From NCBI RefSeq assembly GCF_000426345.1, contig NZ_AUFE01000001.1, positions 264,348-328,347 of the forward strand: a stretch of DNA of 64,000 nucleotides, read 5' to 3'. The number at the start of each line of letters is the position of its first letter. The stretch's first letter is position 1. The notes under the pieces are model-generated. The model did not search any database and had not been told where the DNA came from. It saw only the letters and a list, made by a program, of their open reading frames with translations. Positions 8,825 through 19,407 of the stretch are shown here, in pieces. The position numbers were made by a program, and so were the translations under genes. This stretch comes from Cupriavidus phytohabitans. Lineage in GTDB: Bacteria > Pseudomonadota > Gammaproteobacteria > Burkholderiales > Burkholderiaceae.

Positions 8825-10087
8825 ATGGATTTCGAGTACAGCCCGAAGGTCAAGGAAATGCAGGCCAAGCTGCTGGCCTTCTTCGACAAGCACATCTATC
8901 CGAACGAGAAGCGCTTCGCCGAAGAGATCGACGCCAACCGCCGCGCCGGCAACGCCTGGATCCCGACCAAGGTGATCGAGGAACTGAAGCCGCTGGCGCG
9001 CGAAGCCGGCCTGTGGAACCTGTTCCTGCCGCGCTCGCCGCGCGCGCCGCAGGGCCTGTCCAACCTGGAATACGCCACGCTGTGCGAGATCATGGGCCGT
9101 GTGCCCTGGTCGGCCGAGGTGTTCAACTGCGCCGCGCCCGACACCGGCAACATGGAGACGCTGGAGCGCTATGCCTCCGAGGAACTGAAGGACAAGTGGC
9201 TGGAGCCGCTGCTCGCCGGCGAGATCCGCTCCGCCTTCCTGATGACCGAGCCGGCGGTGGCCTCGTCAGACGCCACCAATATCGAATGCCGCATCGAGCG
9301 CGACGGCGATCACTACGTCATCAACGGCACCAAATGGTGGTCCTCGGGCGCCGGTGATCCGCGCTGCAAGGTCTACATCGTGATGGGCAAGACCAATCCC
9401 GACGCCGGCCGCCATGAGCAGCAGTCGATGATCGTGGTGCCGGCCGACACCCCGGGCATCACCATCAAGCGCTTCCTGCCGGTGTTCGGCTACGACGACG
9501 CGCCGCACGGCCACATGGAGATCGAGCTGAAGAACGTGCGCGTGCCGGCCTCGAACATCCTGCTGGGCGAAGGCCGCGGCTTCGAGATTGCGCAGGGCCG
9601 CCTCGGCCCGGGCCGTATCCACCACTGCATGCGCAGCATCGGCGTGGCCGAGCGCGCGCTGGAGCTGCTGTGCAAGCGCGCGCTGTCGCGCGTGGCCTTC
9701 GGCAAGCCGGTGGCCAGCCAGGGCGTCACCCAGGAACGCATCGCCGAAGCGCGGTGCGAGATCGAGATGGCGCGCCTGCTGACGCTCAAGGCCGCGTACA
9801 TGATGGACACCGTCGGCAACAAGGTGGCCAAGGCCGAGATCGCGATGATCAAGGTGGTGGCACCGAACGTGGCGCTGAAGGTGATCGACTGGGCCATCCA
9901 GGTGCATGGCGCCGCCGGTGTTTCCAGCGACTTCCCGCTGGCCAACTGGTGGGCGCACCAGCGCACGCTGCGCCTGGCCGACGGTCCGGACGAGGTGCAC
10001 CGCAACGCCATCGCCAAGCTGGAACTGGCCAAGCACATGAACGTGAACCCGGACAGCATCAAGATGCCGGTGGCGCGCGGCTTCTGA
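8825..10087 (+). CDS. acyl-CoA dehydrogenase family protein
   Basis: This 420-residue flavoprotein oxidises an acyl-CoA to the 2-enoyl-CoA, passing electrons to electron-transfer flavoprotein. The three parts of the family are present: N-terminal helical domain, central beta domain with [18 protein letters not shown] and the substrate/FAD stretch [14 protein letters not shown], and a C-terminal helical domain with [18 protein letters not shown]. The length and the GAGD motif resemble the ACAD10/11-like branch. A GAGGAG-like site lies just upstream of the ATG. It is divergent from the LysR gene and is followed by a terminator. The natural substrate is unknown. Confidence 0.9.
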   Translation: MDFEYSPKVKEMQAKLLAFFDKHIYPNEKRFAEEIDANRRAGNAWIPTKVIEELKPLAREAGLWNLFLPRSPRAPQGLSNLEYATLCEIMGRVPWSAEVFNCAAPDTGNMETLERYASEELKDKWLEPLLAGEIRSAFLMTEPAVASSDATNIECRIERDGDHYVINGTKWWSSGAGDPRCKVYIVMGKTNPDAGRHEQQSMIVVPADTPGITIKRFLPVFGYDDAPHGHMEIELKNVRVPASNILLGEGRGFEIAQGRLGPGRIHHCMRSIGVAERALELLCKRALSRVAFGKPVASQGVTQERIAEARCEIEMARLLTLKAAYMMDTVGNKVAKAEIAMIKVVAPNVALKVIDWAIQVHGAAGVSSDFPLANWWAHQRTLRLADGPDEVHRNAIAKLELAKHMNVNPDSIKMPVARGF

Positions 10088-10132
10088 GCGCCCGCCGCGG
10101 GGGGGCGCGCTCGCCCCTGACGCCAGCATGGA

Positions 10133-10160
10133 AACGCGCAGCCTGCCTGCGCGTTTTTTT
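10133..10160 (+). terminator. intrinsic terminator after the acyl-CoA dehydrogenase
   Basis: An 8-bp perfect stem (AACGCGCA with TGCGCGTT) and a 7-base loop are followed by a run of seven T. It lies 46 bases after the dehydrogenase stop. Confidence 0.85.
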
Positions 10161-10242
10161 CTTCTGTGCTTAAATCGCCCGGTTCGCCACGTCAGTGGTT
10201 GACGTGGCAGTCACCACGATCGCAGCCAGGGGAGCTTTTGCG

Positions 10243-10935
10243 ATGATCGACGTCTATACCTGGGCAACGCCCAACGGCCACAAAGTCCACATCATGCTGG
10301 AAGAATGTGGCCTGGAGTACAAGGTCCATCCGATCAACATCGGCGCCGGCGACCAGTTCGGCGAGGACTTCCTGAAGATCAGCCCCAACAACAAGATTCC
10401 CGCCATCGTCGACCCCGACGGCCCGGACGGCAAGCCGATCTCGCTGTTCGAATCGGGCGCCATCCTGCTGTACCTGGCCGGCAAGACCGGCAAGTTCCTG
10501 CCCGAGGACGTGCGCGGCAAGTACGACGCGCTGCAGTGGCTGATGTTCCAGATCGGCGGCGTCGGCCCGATGCTGGGCCAGGCGCACCACTTCCGCATCT
10601 ACGCCCCGGAGCAAATCGAGTACGCGGTCAACCGCTATACCAACGAGGCCAGGCGCTTGTACGGCGTGATCGACACGCAGCTGTCGAAGCACCAATGGCT
10701 GGCTGGCGACCAGTACACCATCGCCGACATCGCCACCTTCCCGTGGCTGCGCAGCTGGCAGAACCAGGGCGTCGAGCTTGACGAATATCCGAACCTGAAG
10801 CGCTGGTTCAACGAGATCGCCGAGCGCCCCGCGGTCAAGCGCGGCGTCGAGGTGCTGGCCAGCGCGCGCAAGGCGCTGCAGGACGACAAGGCGCGTGAGG
10901 TGCTGTTCGGCGCCACGCAGTACAAGCGCCACTGA
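10243..10935 (+). CDS. glutathione S-transferase, YfcG/Ure2p-like
   Basis: This 230-residue protein has an N-terminal thioredoxin-like domain (IDVYTWATPNGHKVHIMLEE, then NKIPAIVD and the glutathione-binding ESGAILLYLA) and an all-helical C-terminal domain with YTIADIATFPWLR. The TPNGHKV motif is that of the nu-class enzymes related to E. coli YfcG and YghU. These have disulfide-bond reductase activity with glutathione. I place the start at 10243 because GGGGAG lies about 10 bases before it; the in-frame GTG upstream at 10195 adds unconserved residues. It is probably transcribed alone. Confidence 0.9.
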   Translation: MIDVYTWATPNGHKVHIMLEECGLEYKVHPINIGAGDQFGEDFLKISPNNKIPAIVDPDGPDGKPISLFESGAILLYLAGKTGKFLPEDVRGKYDALQWLMFQIGGVGPMLGQAHHFRIYAPEQIEYAVNRYTNEARRLYGVIDTQLSKHQWLAGDQYTIADIATFPWLRSWQNQGVELDEYPNLKRWFNEIAERPAVKRGVEVLASARKALQDDKAREVLFGATQYKRH

Positions 10936-10975
10936 GGGCCGCCGGCCCGGGCATGATCCCGGGCCACCGCGGCGT

Positions 10976-11815
10976 TCACGCCGCCACCAATGCCTGCGTG
11001 TCGATGCGCTCCCTGGGCAACCGTCCGGGGCAGCGCGCGGCCTGGCCGGTTCCGCCTTCGTTTTCATTCCCGCGAGCACCGTGCCCGCCCGGCGGGCCGA
11101 AACAGCACAGCAGGGCCGTGCCGGGCATGAGCACGTCGAGACGACAGGTTTCATTCGCATCCGGCGCGTAAAGCGCGCCGGGCTGCAGGAACGCCGCCTC
11201 GTCCGCCGCTGGCGCCTCGGGCCCGTGCCAATACAAGCCTGCAGCACCGCGATAGCACAGCGCCCAGCGCAAGCCGCGCGCGCGCAGCCGCTGCGCCCAG
11301 TCGCCGCCCGAGTCACCAAGCTGGATGAATTCGGGCCGCATGCCTGCCGGGCTTTGCAGCGCGGACTCGTCCGATGATGCGCCGGCCATGCCGCCGGGGT
11401 CGTTCGCACCCAGCTGCCCCAGCGTGCAGCGACACGCGCCAGCGGGCAGTGACACCGGCGCCGCGGCCACATCCTGCGCCACGGCGCGCAGCAGGATCGT
11501 ATCGACCGTCGCGCGGACCTGCATCGACACGCCGGTGGCGGGAGCGAACAACTCACCGCCGCCGGTCAGCAGGCTGCCGCGCCCGGGCGCCGACATGCGC
11601 AGCCCGCCGCGAAGGCAGGCCCACCACTCGGGCCGCTGCGCCACGAATTCGGGCTGGGCCTCTCCCGCACGGAGAAATACGTAGTCGCAGGTTTCGCCCA
11701 GCCCTGCCGTGGAGGACAGCAAGCGCGACTGGAAACCGATGGTCAGATCCGCCACGGCATGGTGGCCGGATTGGAAGGCGCGCATCTGCGCCTCGAACAG
11801 CGTGAATATCTGCAT
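10976..11815 (-). CDS. hypothetical protein, unrecognised
   Basis: I do not recognise this 279-residue protein. It has no signal peptide or membrane segment. It begins MQIFTLFEAQMRAFQSGHHA, a helical stretch, continues with ETCDYVFLRAGEAQPEF, and ends in a low-complexity Gly/Arg-rich tail. It has several cysteines (CRCTLGQLG, CRLDV, LLCCFGPPGG) but no recognisable metal motif. The start at 11815 has AGGGA upstream. It is divergent from the small XRE regulator, which may control it. Confidence 0.6.
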   Translation of the reverse strand: MQIFTLFEAQMRAFQSGHHAVADLTIGFQSRLLSSTAGLGETCDYVFLRAGEAQPEFVAQRPEWWACLRGGLRMSAPGRGSLLTGGGELFAPATGVSMQVRATVDTILLRAVAQDVAAAPVSLPAGACRCTLGQLGANDPGGMAGASSDESALQSPAGMRPEFIQLGDSGGDWAQRLRARGLRWALCYRGAAGLYWHGPEAPAADEAAFLQPGALYAPDANETCRLDVLMPGTALLCCFGPPGGHGARGNENEGGTGQAARCPGRLPRERIDTQALVAA

Positions 11816-12082
11816 GGCAATTCCCTGAGCAGGGCGACAGGATGCGGTCATCCTGTCCGCGCAACGCGGCGCACGCGAAAGCATCGCGCTCCGGCATCGC
11901 ACAGTGGTCCCGTCTGGCGCGGCCATGCAAGCCGCCCGGTGTCATGCCATCGTGCCGCGCCATATGCACTGGCGCATCCCTTATTCCGCGGATCGGGCAT
12001 CGATAGTGAGGGGGAGAATAAGTTGTCGTGGCCTCAAGGTCAAACCCTTAGCCTCAGAACACTCCGAACTTCTTACGATCCC

Positions 12083-12523
12083 ATGACTACTCGACATCTC
12101 AGACTTTTCGGATTGCATCTCGCCTGGCTGCGCAAGCAGCGCGGCTGGTCCCAGGAGACGCTGTCGCTGGAAAGCGGTCTGGCGCGTTCCTACCTGAGCG
12201 GCATCGAAGGGGGCAAGCGCAACCTGGCGCTGATCAACATCTGCACGCTGGCCGAGACCCTTGCGGTCCCGCCGTCTGAAATGCTGGACTTCGCACGCCA
12301 CGATGTCAGCGAGCTGCAGGTGGAGCAGGCGCCGATGCCCTACGGCAACCGGCAGCAGGCAGCCATCGAGGCGACCATGCGTCATATGGCCGAGCTCAAC
12401 GAGCCCGAGCTGAACCTGGTGGCGGCGGTTGCCCGGGCGCTGGCGGGCAAGGGCAGCTTCCGCCCGCCGGTGAGCTACGTCAAACCCGGCGCCAGGGCTG
12501 CCGCGGGCGACATCGAGCCCTAG
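12083..12523 (+). CDS. small XRE family transcriptional regulator
   Basis: This 146-residue protein has a Cro/C1-type helix-turn-helix in residues 5-65: [20 protein letters not shown], then [18 protein letters not shown] and [13 protein letters not shown]. The C-terminal half is short and has no known sensor domain, so it probably acts as a simple repressor or activator. No ribosome binding site is obvious. Its TAG stop interlocks with that of ureG on the other strand in the shared CTAG at 12520-12523. It is divergent from the unrecognised gene ending at 10976. Confidence 0.87.
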   Translation: MTTRHLRLFGLHLAWLRKQRGWSQETLSLESGLARSYLSGIEGGKRNLALINICTLAETLAVPPSEMLDFARHDVSELQVEQAPMPYGNRQQAAIEATMRHMAELNEPELNLVAAVARALAGKGSFRPPVSYVKPGARAAAGDIEP

Positions 12524-13149
12524 ACGCCAAGCATGCCCTGCCGTTCGATGAAGCGGATGACTTCGTCAAGGCCCTGCCCGGACTTGACGCTGCCCATCAC
12601 GAACGGCCGGGTGCCGCGCATCTTGCGGGCATCGCTCTCCATCACTTCCAGGGACGCGCCGACGTATGGCGCGAGGTCTGTCTTGTTGATCACCAGCAGG
12701 TCGGACTTGGTAATTCCCGGGCCGCCTTTTCTCGGAATTTTCTCACCGCCGGCTACGTCGATCACGTAGATCGTCAGATCAGAAAGTTCTGGGCTGAACG
12801 TTGCCGCGAGGTTGTCGCCGCCGGACTCGATGAACACCACGTCGGCATCCGGGAACTTCGCCAGCATGCGGTCCACCGCTTCAAGGTTGATCGACGCATC
12901 CTCGCGGATCGCGGTGTGCGGGCAGCCGCCGGTTTCCACGCCCATGATGCGTTCCGCCGGCAACGCGCCGGAGATCGTCAGCAGACGCTGGTCTTCCTTG
13001 GTGTAGATGTCGTTGGTGATCGCGACCAGGTCATAGCGGTCGCGCATGGCCTTGCACAGCATCTCCAGCAGCGTGGTCTTGCCGGAGCCAACCGGGCCGC
13101 CGACGCCGACGCGCAGCGGAGGATTCTTCTTGGTACGGGCCTGGGTCAT
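12520..13149 (-). CDS. ureG: urease accessory GTPase UreG
   Basis: UreG is the SIMIBI-class GTPase that delivers nickel to apo-urease within the UreD/F/G complex. The 209-residue protein has the P-loop [12 protein letters not shown] near residue 19 and the conserved nickel-binding CPH motif in [13 protein letters not shown]. It also has the switch [16 protein letters not shown] and the base-recognition [10 protein letters not shown]. Upstream in-frame codons overlap ureF; the ATG at 13149 gives the family's usual length. It is the last gene of the urt-ure run, and no terminator separates it from the converging XRE gene. Confidence 0.97.
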   Translation of the reverse strand: MTQARTKKNPPLRVGVGGPVGSGKTTLLEMLCKAMRDRYDLVAITNDIYTKEDQRLLTISGALPAERIMGVETGGCPHTAIREDASINLEAVDRMLAKFPDADVVFIESGGDNLAATFSPELSDLTIYVIDVAGGEKIPRKGGPGITKSDLLVINKTDLAPYVGASLEVMESDARKMRGTRPFVMGSVKSGQGLDEVIRFIERQGMLGV

Positions 13150-13163
13150 GGTGGGGTGTGGAT

Positions 13164-13856
13164 TCAGGAACGGAACAGCCGGGAGTACTGCGTTTCGTGG
13201 CGTGCGCAAAGCAGGCCCAGCATCGGGGAAAAGGTCGACAGTTGCGGCGGCGTGGCATCGGCGCGGTGCGTGGCTTCGCCTACGGTTTCCAGCACCGCTG
13301 CGTGAAGACGGCGCAGCATGTGTTGCCCGGCGACCTGTCCCAGCGGCACCGCCTTGATCGCGGCGGCAACCTGGTTCTCGGCCCAGTTGAAGCAATAGGC
13401 GGCCAGGCCGTCACGGGCGTCGACGTCCAGCGCAACGCACGCTGCGGTAAAGGCGGATGGCAGGCAGACCGGCGATAGCGTTGCCAGCGCCTCGCGCAAT
13501 GCCGGCGTCCCCCACTCCATCTGGGCGATCAGCTTCGCCAGCGACCAGCCCATCTGCTCGGTTTCGAGACGAAGCTCCGAGGTTTCGCGGGTGGCGTGGA
13601 ACCAGTCATTCCACGCCTGCACTGCTGCCGTGTCACCGGCACGCCAGCAGCGATGCAACAGCAGCCACAGCGGTGCCTCGCATTGCGCCTGGACGTGCAG
13701 CAGGTTGTCGCGGATCCAGCGCTCGGCGGTCTGGGCGTCATGGATGACGCCGGCCTCGATCGCGGCTTCAAGCCCTTGCGAATAGCTGAAGCCGCCGATG
13801 GGCAAGGCGGGGGATGCGAGGTGCAGCAGGGAGATGAGTTGGTGGAGGGTGGTCAT
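13164..13856 (-). CDS. ureF: urease accessory protein UreF
   Basis: UreF is the all-helical maturation factor that bridges UreD and UreG and channels nickel. The 230-residue protein has the family hallmarks [20 protein letters not shown] at the N-terminus and [20 protein letters not shown] near residue 160. It starts 14 bases before ureG. The 131-base gap to ureE holds a short palindromic repeat. Confidence 0.96.
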   Translation of the reverse strand: MTTLHQLISLLHLASPALPIGGFSYSQGLEAAIEAGVIHDAQTAERWIRDNLLHVQAQCEAPLWLLLHRCWRAGDTAAVQAWNDWFHATRETSELRLETEQMGWSLAKLIAQMEWGTPALREALATLSPVCLPSAFTAACVALDVDARDGLAAYCFNWAENQVAAAIKAVPLGQVAGQHMLRRLHAAVLETVGEATHRADATPPQLSTFSPMLGLLCARHETQYSRLFRS

Positions 13857-13885
13857 GGCTACAGCACCCGCTTGTCATCGTCTTG

Positions 13886-13915
13886 CTCCCCTCTCCCGCA
13901 AGCGGGAGAGGGGAG
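13886..13915. repeat. 30-bp palindromic intergenic element, copy 1
   Basis: Two perfect 14-base arms (CTCCCCTCTCCCGC and its reverse complement) are separated by AA. It lies between ureE and ureF. An almost identical copy is at 23147-23176. This resembles REP-type intergenic elements. In RNA it would form a stem and could affect stability of the ure message. Confidence 0.75.
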
Positions 13916-13987
13916 CGCGGTGTCGGTATTGGTAAGGTTTTCCGGCTGATTCACAGCGCGCGCCCATTGTAGTCAGCACTAATGTAA

Positions 13988-14647
13988 TCAATGCTTATGC
14001 ACGCAATTTGCATCATGATCCGCGTCGCCATGTTCGTGATCATGAGCATGCCCGTGCGAGTGCGAGTGCGAGTGCGAGTGCGAGTGCGAGTGCGAGTGCG
14101 AGTGCGAGTGCGAGTGCGAGTGCGAGTGCCCATGATGCTCATGGAACACCGCCTGAGCCGCCGCATAGTCCTCCGCGAACGTGGCATCGTGCCCATGCTT
14201 GTGCCCGCCGCCATACGCCCCGGCTTCCGGCTCGAACGGCAGCGCCGCGCGCTCGGCACGCACGCCCAGGCGCTGCAGCATGTCGGCCAGCACCGGGTCG
14301 TACTCGAGCCGCAGATAGTCGCGCCCGATCTCCACCGGCGTGTGCCGGTTGCCAAGGTGATACGCCGCGCGCATCAGCCCATGCGGATCTTCCGAACGCA
14401 CATCAAGAACGGCCTCCGCCGCAGCCTGCACCTCGACAAGGCTGCCATCCTCGGCCACCAGCAAATCGCCACCCCGCAGCACCGTGCCGCGCGGCAGGAA
14501 CAGCGCGGCCTCGGTGCCGTTGTCGAGCACCGCGCGCAAGCGGCTCTTGCTGCGTTCGTTGAAAGGCAGGACCAGCTTGGGAGCACGGCGCACCAGCACC
14601 GGCGCGATGCCGTGCGGGGCGCTCAGGAATTTGTCGATCTTCAGCAT
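13988..14647 (-). CDS. ureE: urease nickel chaperone UreE with His-Ser tail
   Basis: UreE is the cytoplasmic nickel chaperone that supplies UreG. The 219-residue protein has the normal two domains ([18 protein letters not shown], then [14 protein letters not shown] and [16 protein letters not shown]). Its C-terminus is extended and very His-rich: [14 protein letters not shown], about twelve His-Ser pairs, then [13 protein letters not shown]. Such tails bind several nickel ions in Klebsiella UreE. Regular His-Ser alternation is unusual. I start at [13 protein letters not shown] (14647), the family N-terminus; upstream codons overlap ureC. Confidence 0.96.
   Translation of the reverse strand: MLKIDKFLSAPHGIAPVLVRRAPKLVLPFNERSKSRLRAVLDNGTEAALFLPRGTVLRGGDLLVAEDGSLVEVQAAAEAVLDVRSEDPHGLMRAAYHLGNRHTPVEIGRDYLRLEYDPVLADMLQRLGVRAERAALPFEPEAGAYGGGHKHGHDATFAEDYAAAQAVFHEHHGHSHSHSHSHSHSHSHSHSHSHSHSHGHAHDHEHGDADHDANCVHKH
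14054..14125 (-). repeat. 12-copy perfect hexamer repeat encoding His-Ser pairs
   Basis: Twelve uninterrupted copies of GTGCGA (plus strand), read on the minus strand as TCGCAC (Ser-His), lie in the ureE tail. The unit is six bases, so copy-number change keeps the reading frame and only alters tail length. Confidence 0.95.
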
Positions 14648-14676
14648 GCGCGATGCGGGGCGCGGGCCCCGGCGGT

Positions 14677-16391
<1,715 letters not shown>

Positions 16392-16392
<1 letters not shown>

Positions 16393-16697
16393 CACAGCGC
16401 TCCCATGATCTTGCCGTTGAAGCCGTAGACGATGCGGTCGCCATCCAGAGCCACCAGTTCGACGGTGCGGGTCTGTCCAGGTTCGAAACGTACCGCCGTA
16501 CCCGCCGCGATATTCAGCCGGAAGCCGCGCGTGGCCTCGCGATCGAATGACAGCGCGGGGTTGGTCTCGTAGAAGTGGAAGTGCGAGCCGACCTGGATCG
16601 GCCGGTCGCCGGTATTGGCCACCGTCACGCTGACCGTGGCGCGGCCGGCGTTGAGTTCGATCTCGCCATCGGCGGGCATCAGTTCACCGGGGATCAT
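16392..16697 (-). CDS. ureB: urease beta subunit UreB
   Basis: The 101-residue structural beta subunit of the three-subunit bacterial urease. It starts [19 protein letters not shown] and contains [19 protein letters not shown], both highly conserved. It overlaps ureC by one base and follows ureJ by 13 bases. Confidence 0.97.
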
Positions 16698-16710
16698 GGT
16701 GTGTGTCTCC

Positions 16711-17322
16711 TCAGGCCATCAGCAGGCCGGTGCCGTAGAGCGCCAGGCCGGCACCGGCCAGGCGGGCCAGCCAGCCGGCATGGCGGCGCAGCAGCGTGCC
16801 GGCGCCGATGCCGAGCAGGTGCAGCGCCATGGTCGCGACGGCAAAGCCGCCGACGTAGGCGAGCACGGCGGGCATCGCCTCGGCGGCAGCCGGCAGCTCG
16901 GCGCCATGCGCATAGCCGTGGAACACCGCAAAGCCCCCTACCAGCAGGGCACCGGCCCAGGCCGGCAGTTGGGCGCGCAGCGCCAGCATCAGGCCCACCA
17001 CCAGCAACGACACGGCGATCATCGGTTCAACCGCGGGCAGCGCCATGCCAGCCAGACCGAGCGCGGCACCGGCCAGCATCAGCGCAACGAAGACCAGCGG
17101 CAGGCGCAGCGTATCGGCAGCCGAGCGCGCCACCAGCGCGCTCCACACGCCCACCGCCGCCATTGCCAGCAGGTGGTCGGCACCGGTGAACGGGTGCGCC
17201 AGGCCGGCCCACAGGCTGGCGCCGACGGTGGCGGCGTCATGGCCGGGGTGCGCCAGCGCGGCGGTGGCGGCAGCGGTCAGGGTGGTGCCCAGGGCAAGGC
17301 GCAGGCAGGCGGAACGGTTCAT
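16711..17322 (-). CDS. ureJ: HupE/UreJ family membrane protein
   Basis: This 203-residue protein has a signal-like N-terminus and about six membrane helices. It carries the HupE/UreJ family motifs [18 protein letters not shown] near residue 37 and [14 protein letters not shown] near residue 130. Family members are thought to be nickel (or other metal) permeases, or to aid nickel supply. Its position between ureA and ureB supports nickel delivery to urease. The function is inferred from family and context. Confidence 0.88.
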   Translation of the reverse strand: MNRSACLRLALGTTLTAAATAALAHPGHDAATVGASLWAGLAHPFTGADHLLAMAAVGVWSALVARSAADTLRLPLVFVALMLAGAALGLAGMALPAVEPMIAVSLLVVGLMLALRAQLPAWAGALLVGGFAVFHGYAHGAELPAAAEAMPAVLAYVGGFAVATMALHLLGIGAGTLLRRHAGWLARLAGAGLALYGTGLLMA

Positions 17323-17382
17323 GTCGGCTCTCGGTTGGCTTGGTTGTTCGAATCGATCGGAATCGGTCGTTCAGGCGCAGGC

Positions 17383-17685
17383 TCAGACGATGGGATGGTG
17401 CACCGTCACCAGCTTGGTGCCGTCGGGGAACGTCGCTTCGACCTGGATCTCGGGAATCATCTCGGCGACGCCGTCCATCACCTCGTCGCGCGTCAGCACG
17501 GTGGTGCCTTCGTGCATCAGGTCGGCCACGGTGCGGCCATCGCGCGCGCCTTCCATGATGGCCGCGGTGATCAGCGCCACGGCTTCCGGATAGTTGAGCC
17601 TGAGTCCCCGCGCCTTGCGCCGTTCAGCCAGCAGCGCAGCGGTGAAGATCAGCAGCTTGTCCTTCTCTCTCGGCGTCAGTTCCAT
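17383..17685 (-). CDS. ureA: urease gamma subunit UreA
   Basis: The 100-residue gamma subunit of urease. It starts [20 protein letters not shown] and has NYPEAVALI and [20 protein letters not shown], all conserved in this very uniform family. It lies between ureD and ureJ, the usual order in Cupriavidus and Ralstonia. Confidence 0.97.
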   Translation of the reverse strand: MELTPREKDKLLIFTAALLAERRKARGLRLNYPEAVALITAAIMEGARDGRTVADLMHEGTTVLTRDEVMDGVAEMIPEIQVEATFPDGTKLVTVHHPIV

Positions 17686-17733
17686 CTCTTGTTCCTTGTG
17701 TGTCTCGTTGTCCGATCGCGGCCCTACGTCGCC

Positions 17734-18603
17734 CTACGTCGCCCACAGGCGCAGCGGCCGCGCCACCACGCCGTGCATCGGCTCGCGCAATGCCTGCCAG
17801 CTGTCGACCATCACGTGGCGCACGGCTTCCATCTGCCGGCCAAGCACGCGCACCAGCAGCATCGACTGGCCCTGGGCTGCCAGGCAGGTCACGCCCGCGC
17901 GCAACTTTGGCCCGTAGGGCAATCGCTCGGCCAGCGATTCCGCCAGTTCCTGCGTGGCGCCCTCGCCCACCGCCCACAGCGTGCCGAGCACATTGAGGCC
18001 GTCGAGTCCCGCTACCGCGGCGCGCAGCGGCGATCCCGCATCGAGATGCGACTGTTCGATCCACAGCGCGCGCTCGCCAGCGCCGACGCGTGTATCAAGC
18101 CACAACGCGCCGCGCGCCCATTGCTCGCCCGACGCCTGCCGGCCCAGCACTACGGCATCCCAGCCGATCGCGCTGCCGCCCGGCGCTACGTCGAGCACCG
18201 TCGCGATGCGCGCGCGCGCATCGTCGAACACGATGTTCTCCTGCGGCAGCCAGTCCAGCCGCGCACCCGCCCCGACCGAGAGCCGCACCTGCTGCACCGC
18301 ATCGCGGCCGAGCGACTTGTACCACTTGGTGGCGCCGGGCGTGGCCAGCACCGCATGGGCGCCGGCTTCGAGCGTCACATCGATATCCAGGCTGTCGCCA
18401 CCCGCCACGCCTGCCGGCGGATGCAGGATGACGGCATGGCAGATGCCGCCTTCGGGATAAAGCGGCTTCTGCACCAGCAATGGCCCCTGGTGGCGGCGTT
18501 CGACCAGCGCGGAGCGTTCGCCGCGTTGCGCAAAACGCAGCCGCAGGCTGGCCTGCCATGCGGCAGGCACGGCGAGTGACGAAGGAAAATCGGGATGACG
18601 CAT
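17734..18603 (-). CDS. ureD: urease accessory protein UreD
   Basis: UreD (UreH) binds apo-urease and receives nickel through the UreF/UreG complex. The 289-residue protein has the family stretches GPLLVQKPLYPEGG, LHPPAGVAGGDSLDIDV, ATPGATKWYKS and WLPQENIVFDDARA. I use the ATG at 18603, since the upstream frame is poor in conserved sequence. It begins the urease part of the cluster, 109 bases after urtE. Confidence 0.96.
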   Translation of the reverse strand: MRHPDFPSSLAVPAAWQASLRLRFAQRGERSALVERRHQGPLLVQKPLYPEGGICHAVILHPPAGVAGGDSLDIDVTLEAGAHAVLATPGATKWYKSLGRDAVQQVRLSVGAGARLDWLPQENIVFDDARARIATVLDVAPGGSAIGWDAVVLGRQASGEQWARGALWLDTRVGAGERALWIEQSHLDAGSPLRAAVAGLDGLNVLGTLWAVGEGATQELAESLAERLPYGPKLRAGVTCLAAQGQSMLLVRVLGRQMEAVRHVMVDSWQALREPMHGVVARPLRLWAT

Positions 18604-18712
18604 GGCGTGGCAAGGCCGGCGGGGCGCGCGCGATGGCGGGGGTTGCAGGCAATCATAGCGCGCCCCCTGCCTGTGCGAAAGCGGCGTGCGATGCGCATTC
18701 CCCGCCCCGCGC

Positions 18713-19405
18713 TTACACGGCAATCAACTCCCGTACGCCGTCCTGTTCCATGCTGGCCCCGGCACCGCGGGCAACCACCTCGCCCCGGCTCATCACCACA
18801 TAGTGGTCGGCGATATGGCGCGCGAATTCATAGTACTGCTCGACCAGCAGCACCGTCATGCCGAACTCGTCTACCAGCAACCGCAGCGCACGGCCGATGT
18901 CCTGGATGATCGACGGCTGGATGCCCTCGGTCGGCTCGTCGAGGATCAGCAGTTGCGGCTCGCTCATCAGTGCCCGGCCGATCGCCAGTTGCTGCTGCTG
19001 GCCGCCGGACAGGTCGCCGCCGCGGCGCTGGCGCATGGTGCGCAGCACCGGGAACAATTGATAGATGCGATCCGGCACACCCGCTGGCCGCGCGCGGCTG
19101 GCGGCACCGATCAGCAGGTTCTCTTCGACCGTCAGCCGCGGGAAGATCTCGCGCCCCTGCGGCACATAAGCCAGTCCGGCCGAGACGCGCTCGTACGGCG
19201 CCTTCTTCTCCAGCGGCTTGCCGTCCCAGTGGATGCTGCCGCTGCGCGTCGGCACCACGCCCATCAGGCATTTCAGCAATGTGCTCTTGCCTACGCCATT
19301 GCGGCCGAGCAGCGTAGTCAGCTTGCCCGCCGGCACGTCGAAGGAGACGTTGCGCAGGATATGGCTGCCGCCGTAGAACTGGTTCAGTGCATGGACCTGC
19401 AGCAT
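18713..19405 (-). CDS. urtE: urea ABC transporter ATP-binding protein UrtE
   Basis: One of the two cytoplasmic ATPases of the urea importer, in the LivF-like branch. The 230-residue protein has Walker A GRNGVGKST near residue 35, signature LSGGQQQQLAIGRAL, Walker B LLILDEPTEGIQPS and the switch histidine in LLVEQYYEF (here Gln/Tyr follow, as in many LivF/UrtE proteins). It starts two bases after urtD. Confidence 0.95.
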   Translation of the reverse strand: MLQVHALNQFYGGSHILRNVSFDVPAGKLTTLLGRNGVGKSTLLKCLMGVVPTRSGSIHWDGKPLEKKAPYERVSAGLAYVPQGREIFPRLTVEENLLIGAASRARPAGVPDRIYQLFPVLRTMRQRRGGDLSGGQQQQLAIGRALMSEPQLLILDEPTEGIQPSIIQDIGRALRLLVDEFGMTVLLVEQYYEFARHIADHYVVMSRGEVVARGAGASMEQDGVRELIAV

Positions 19406-19407
19406 GC

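Noticed and set aside
14054-14125. CRISPR array or other direct-repeat array
   Set aside because: The repeat is a six-base unit with no spacers and lies in frame in ureE.
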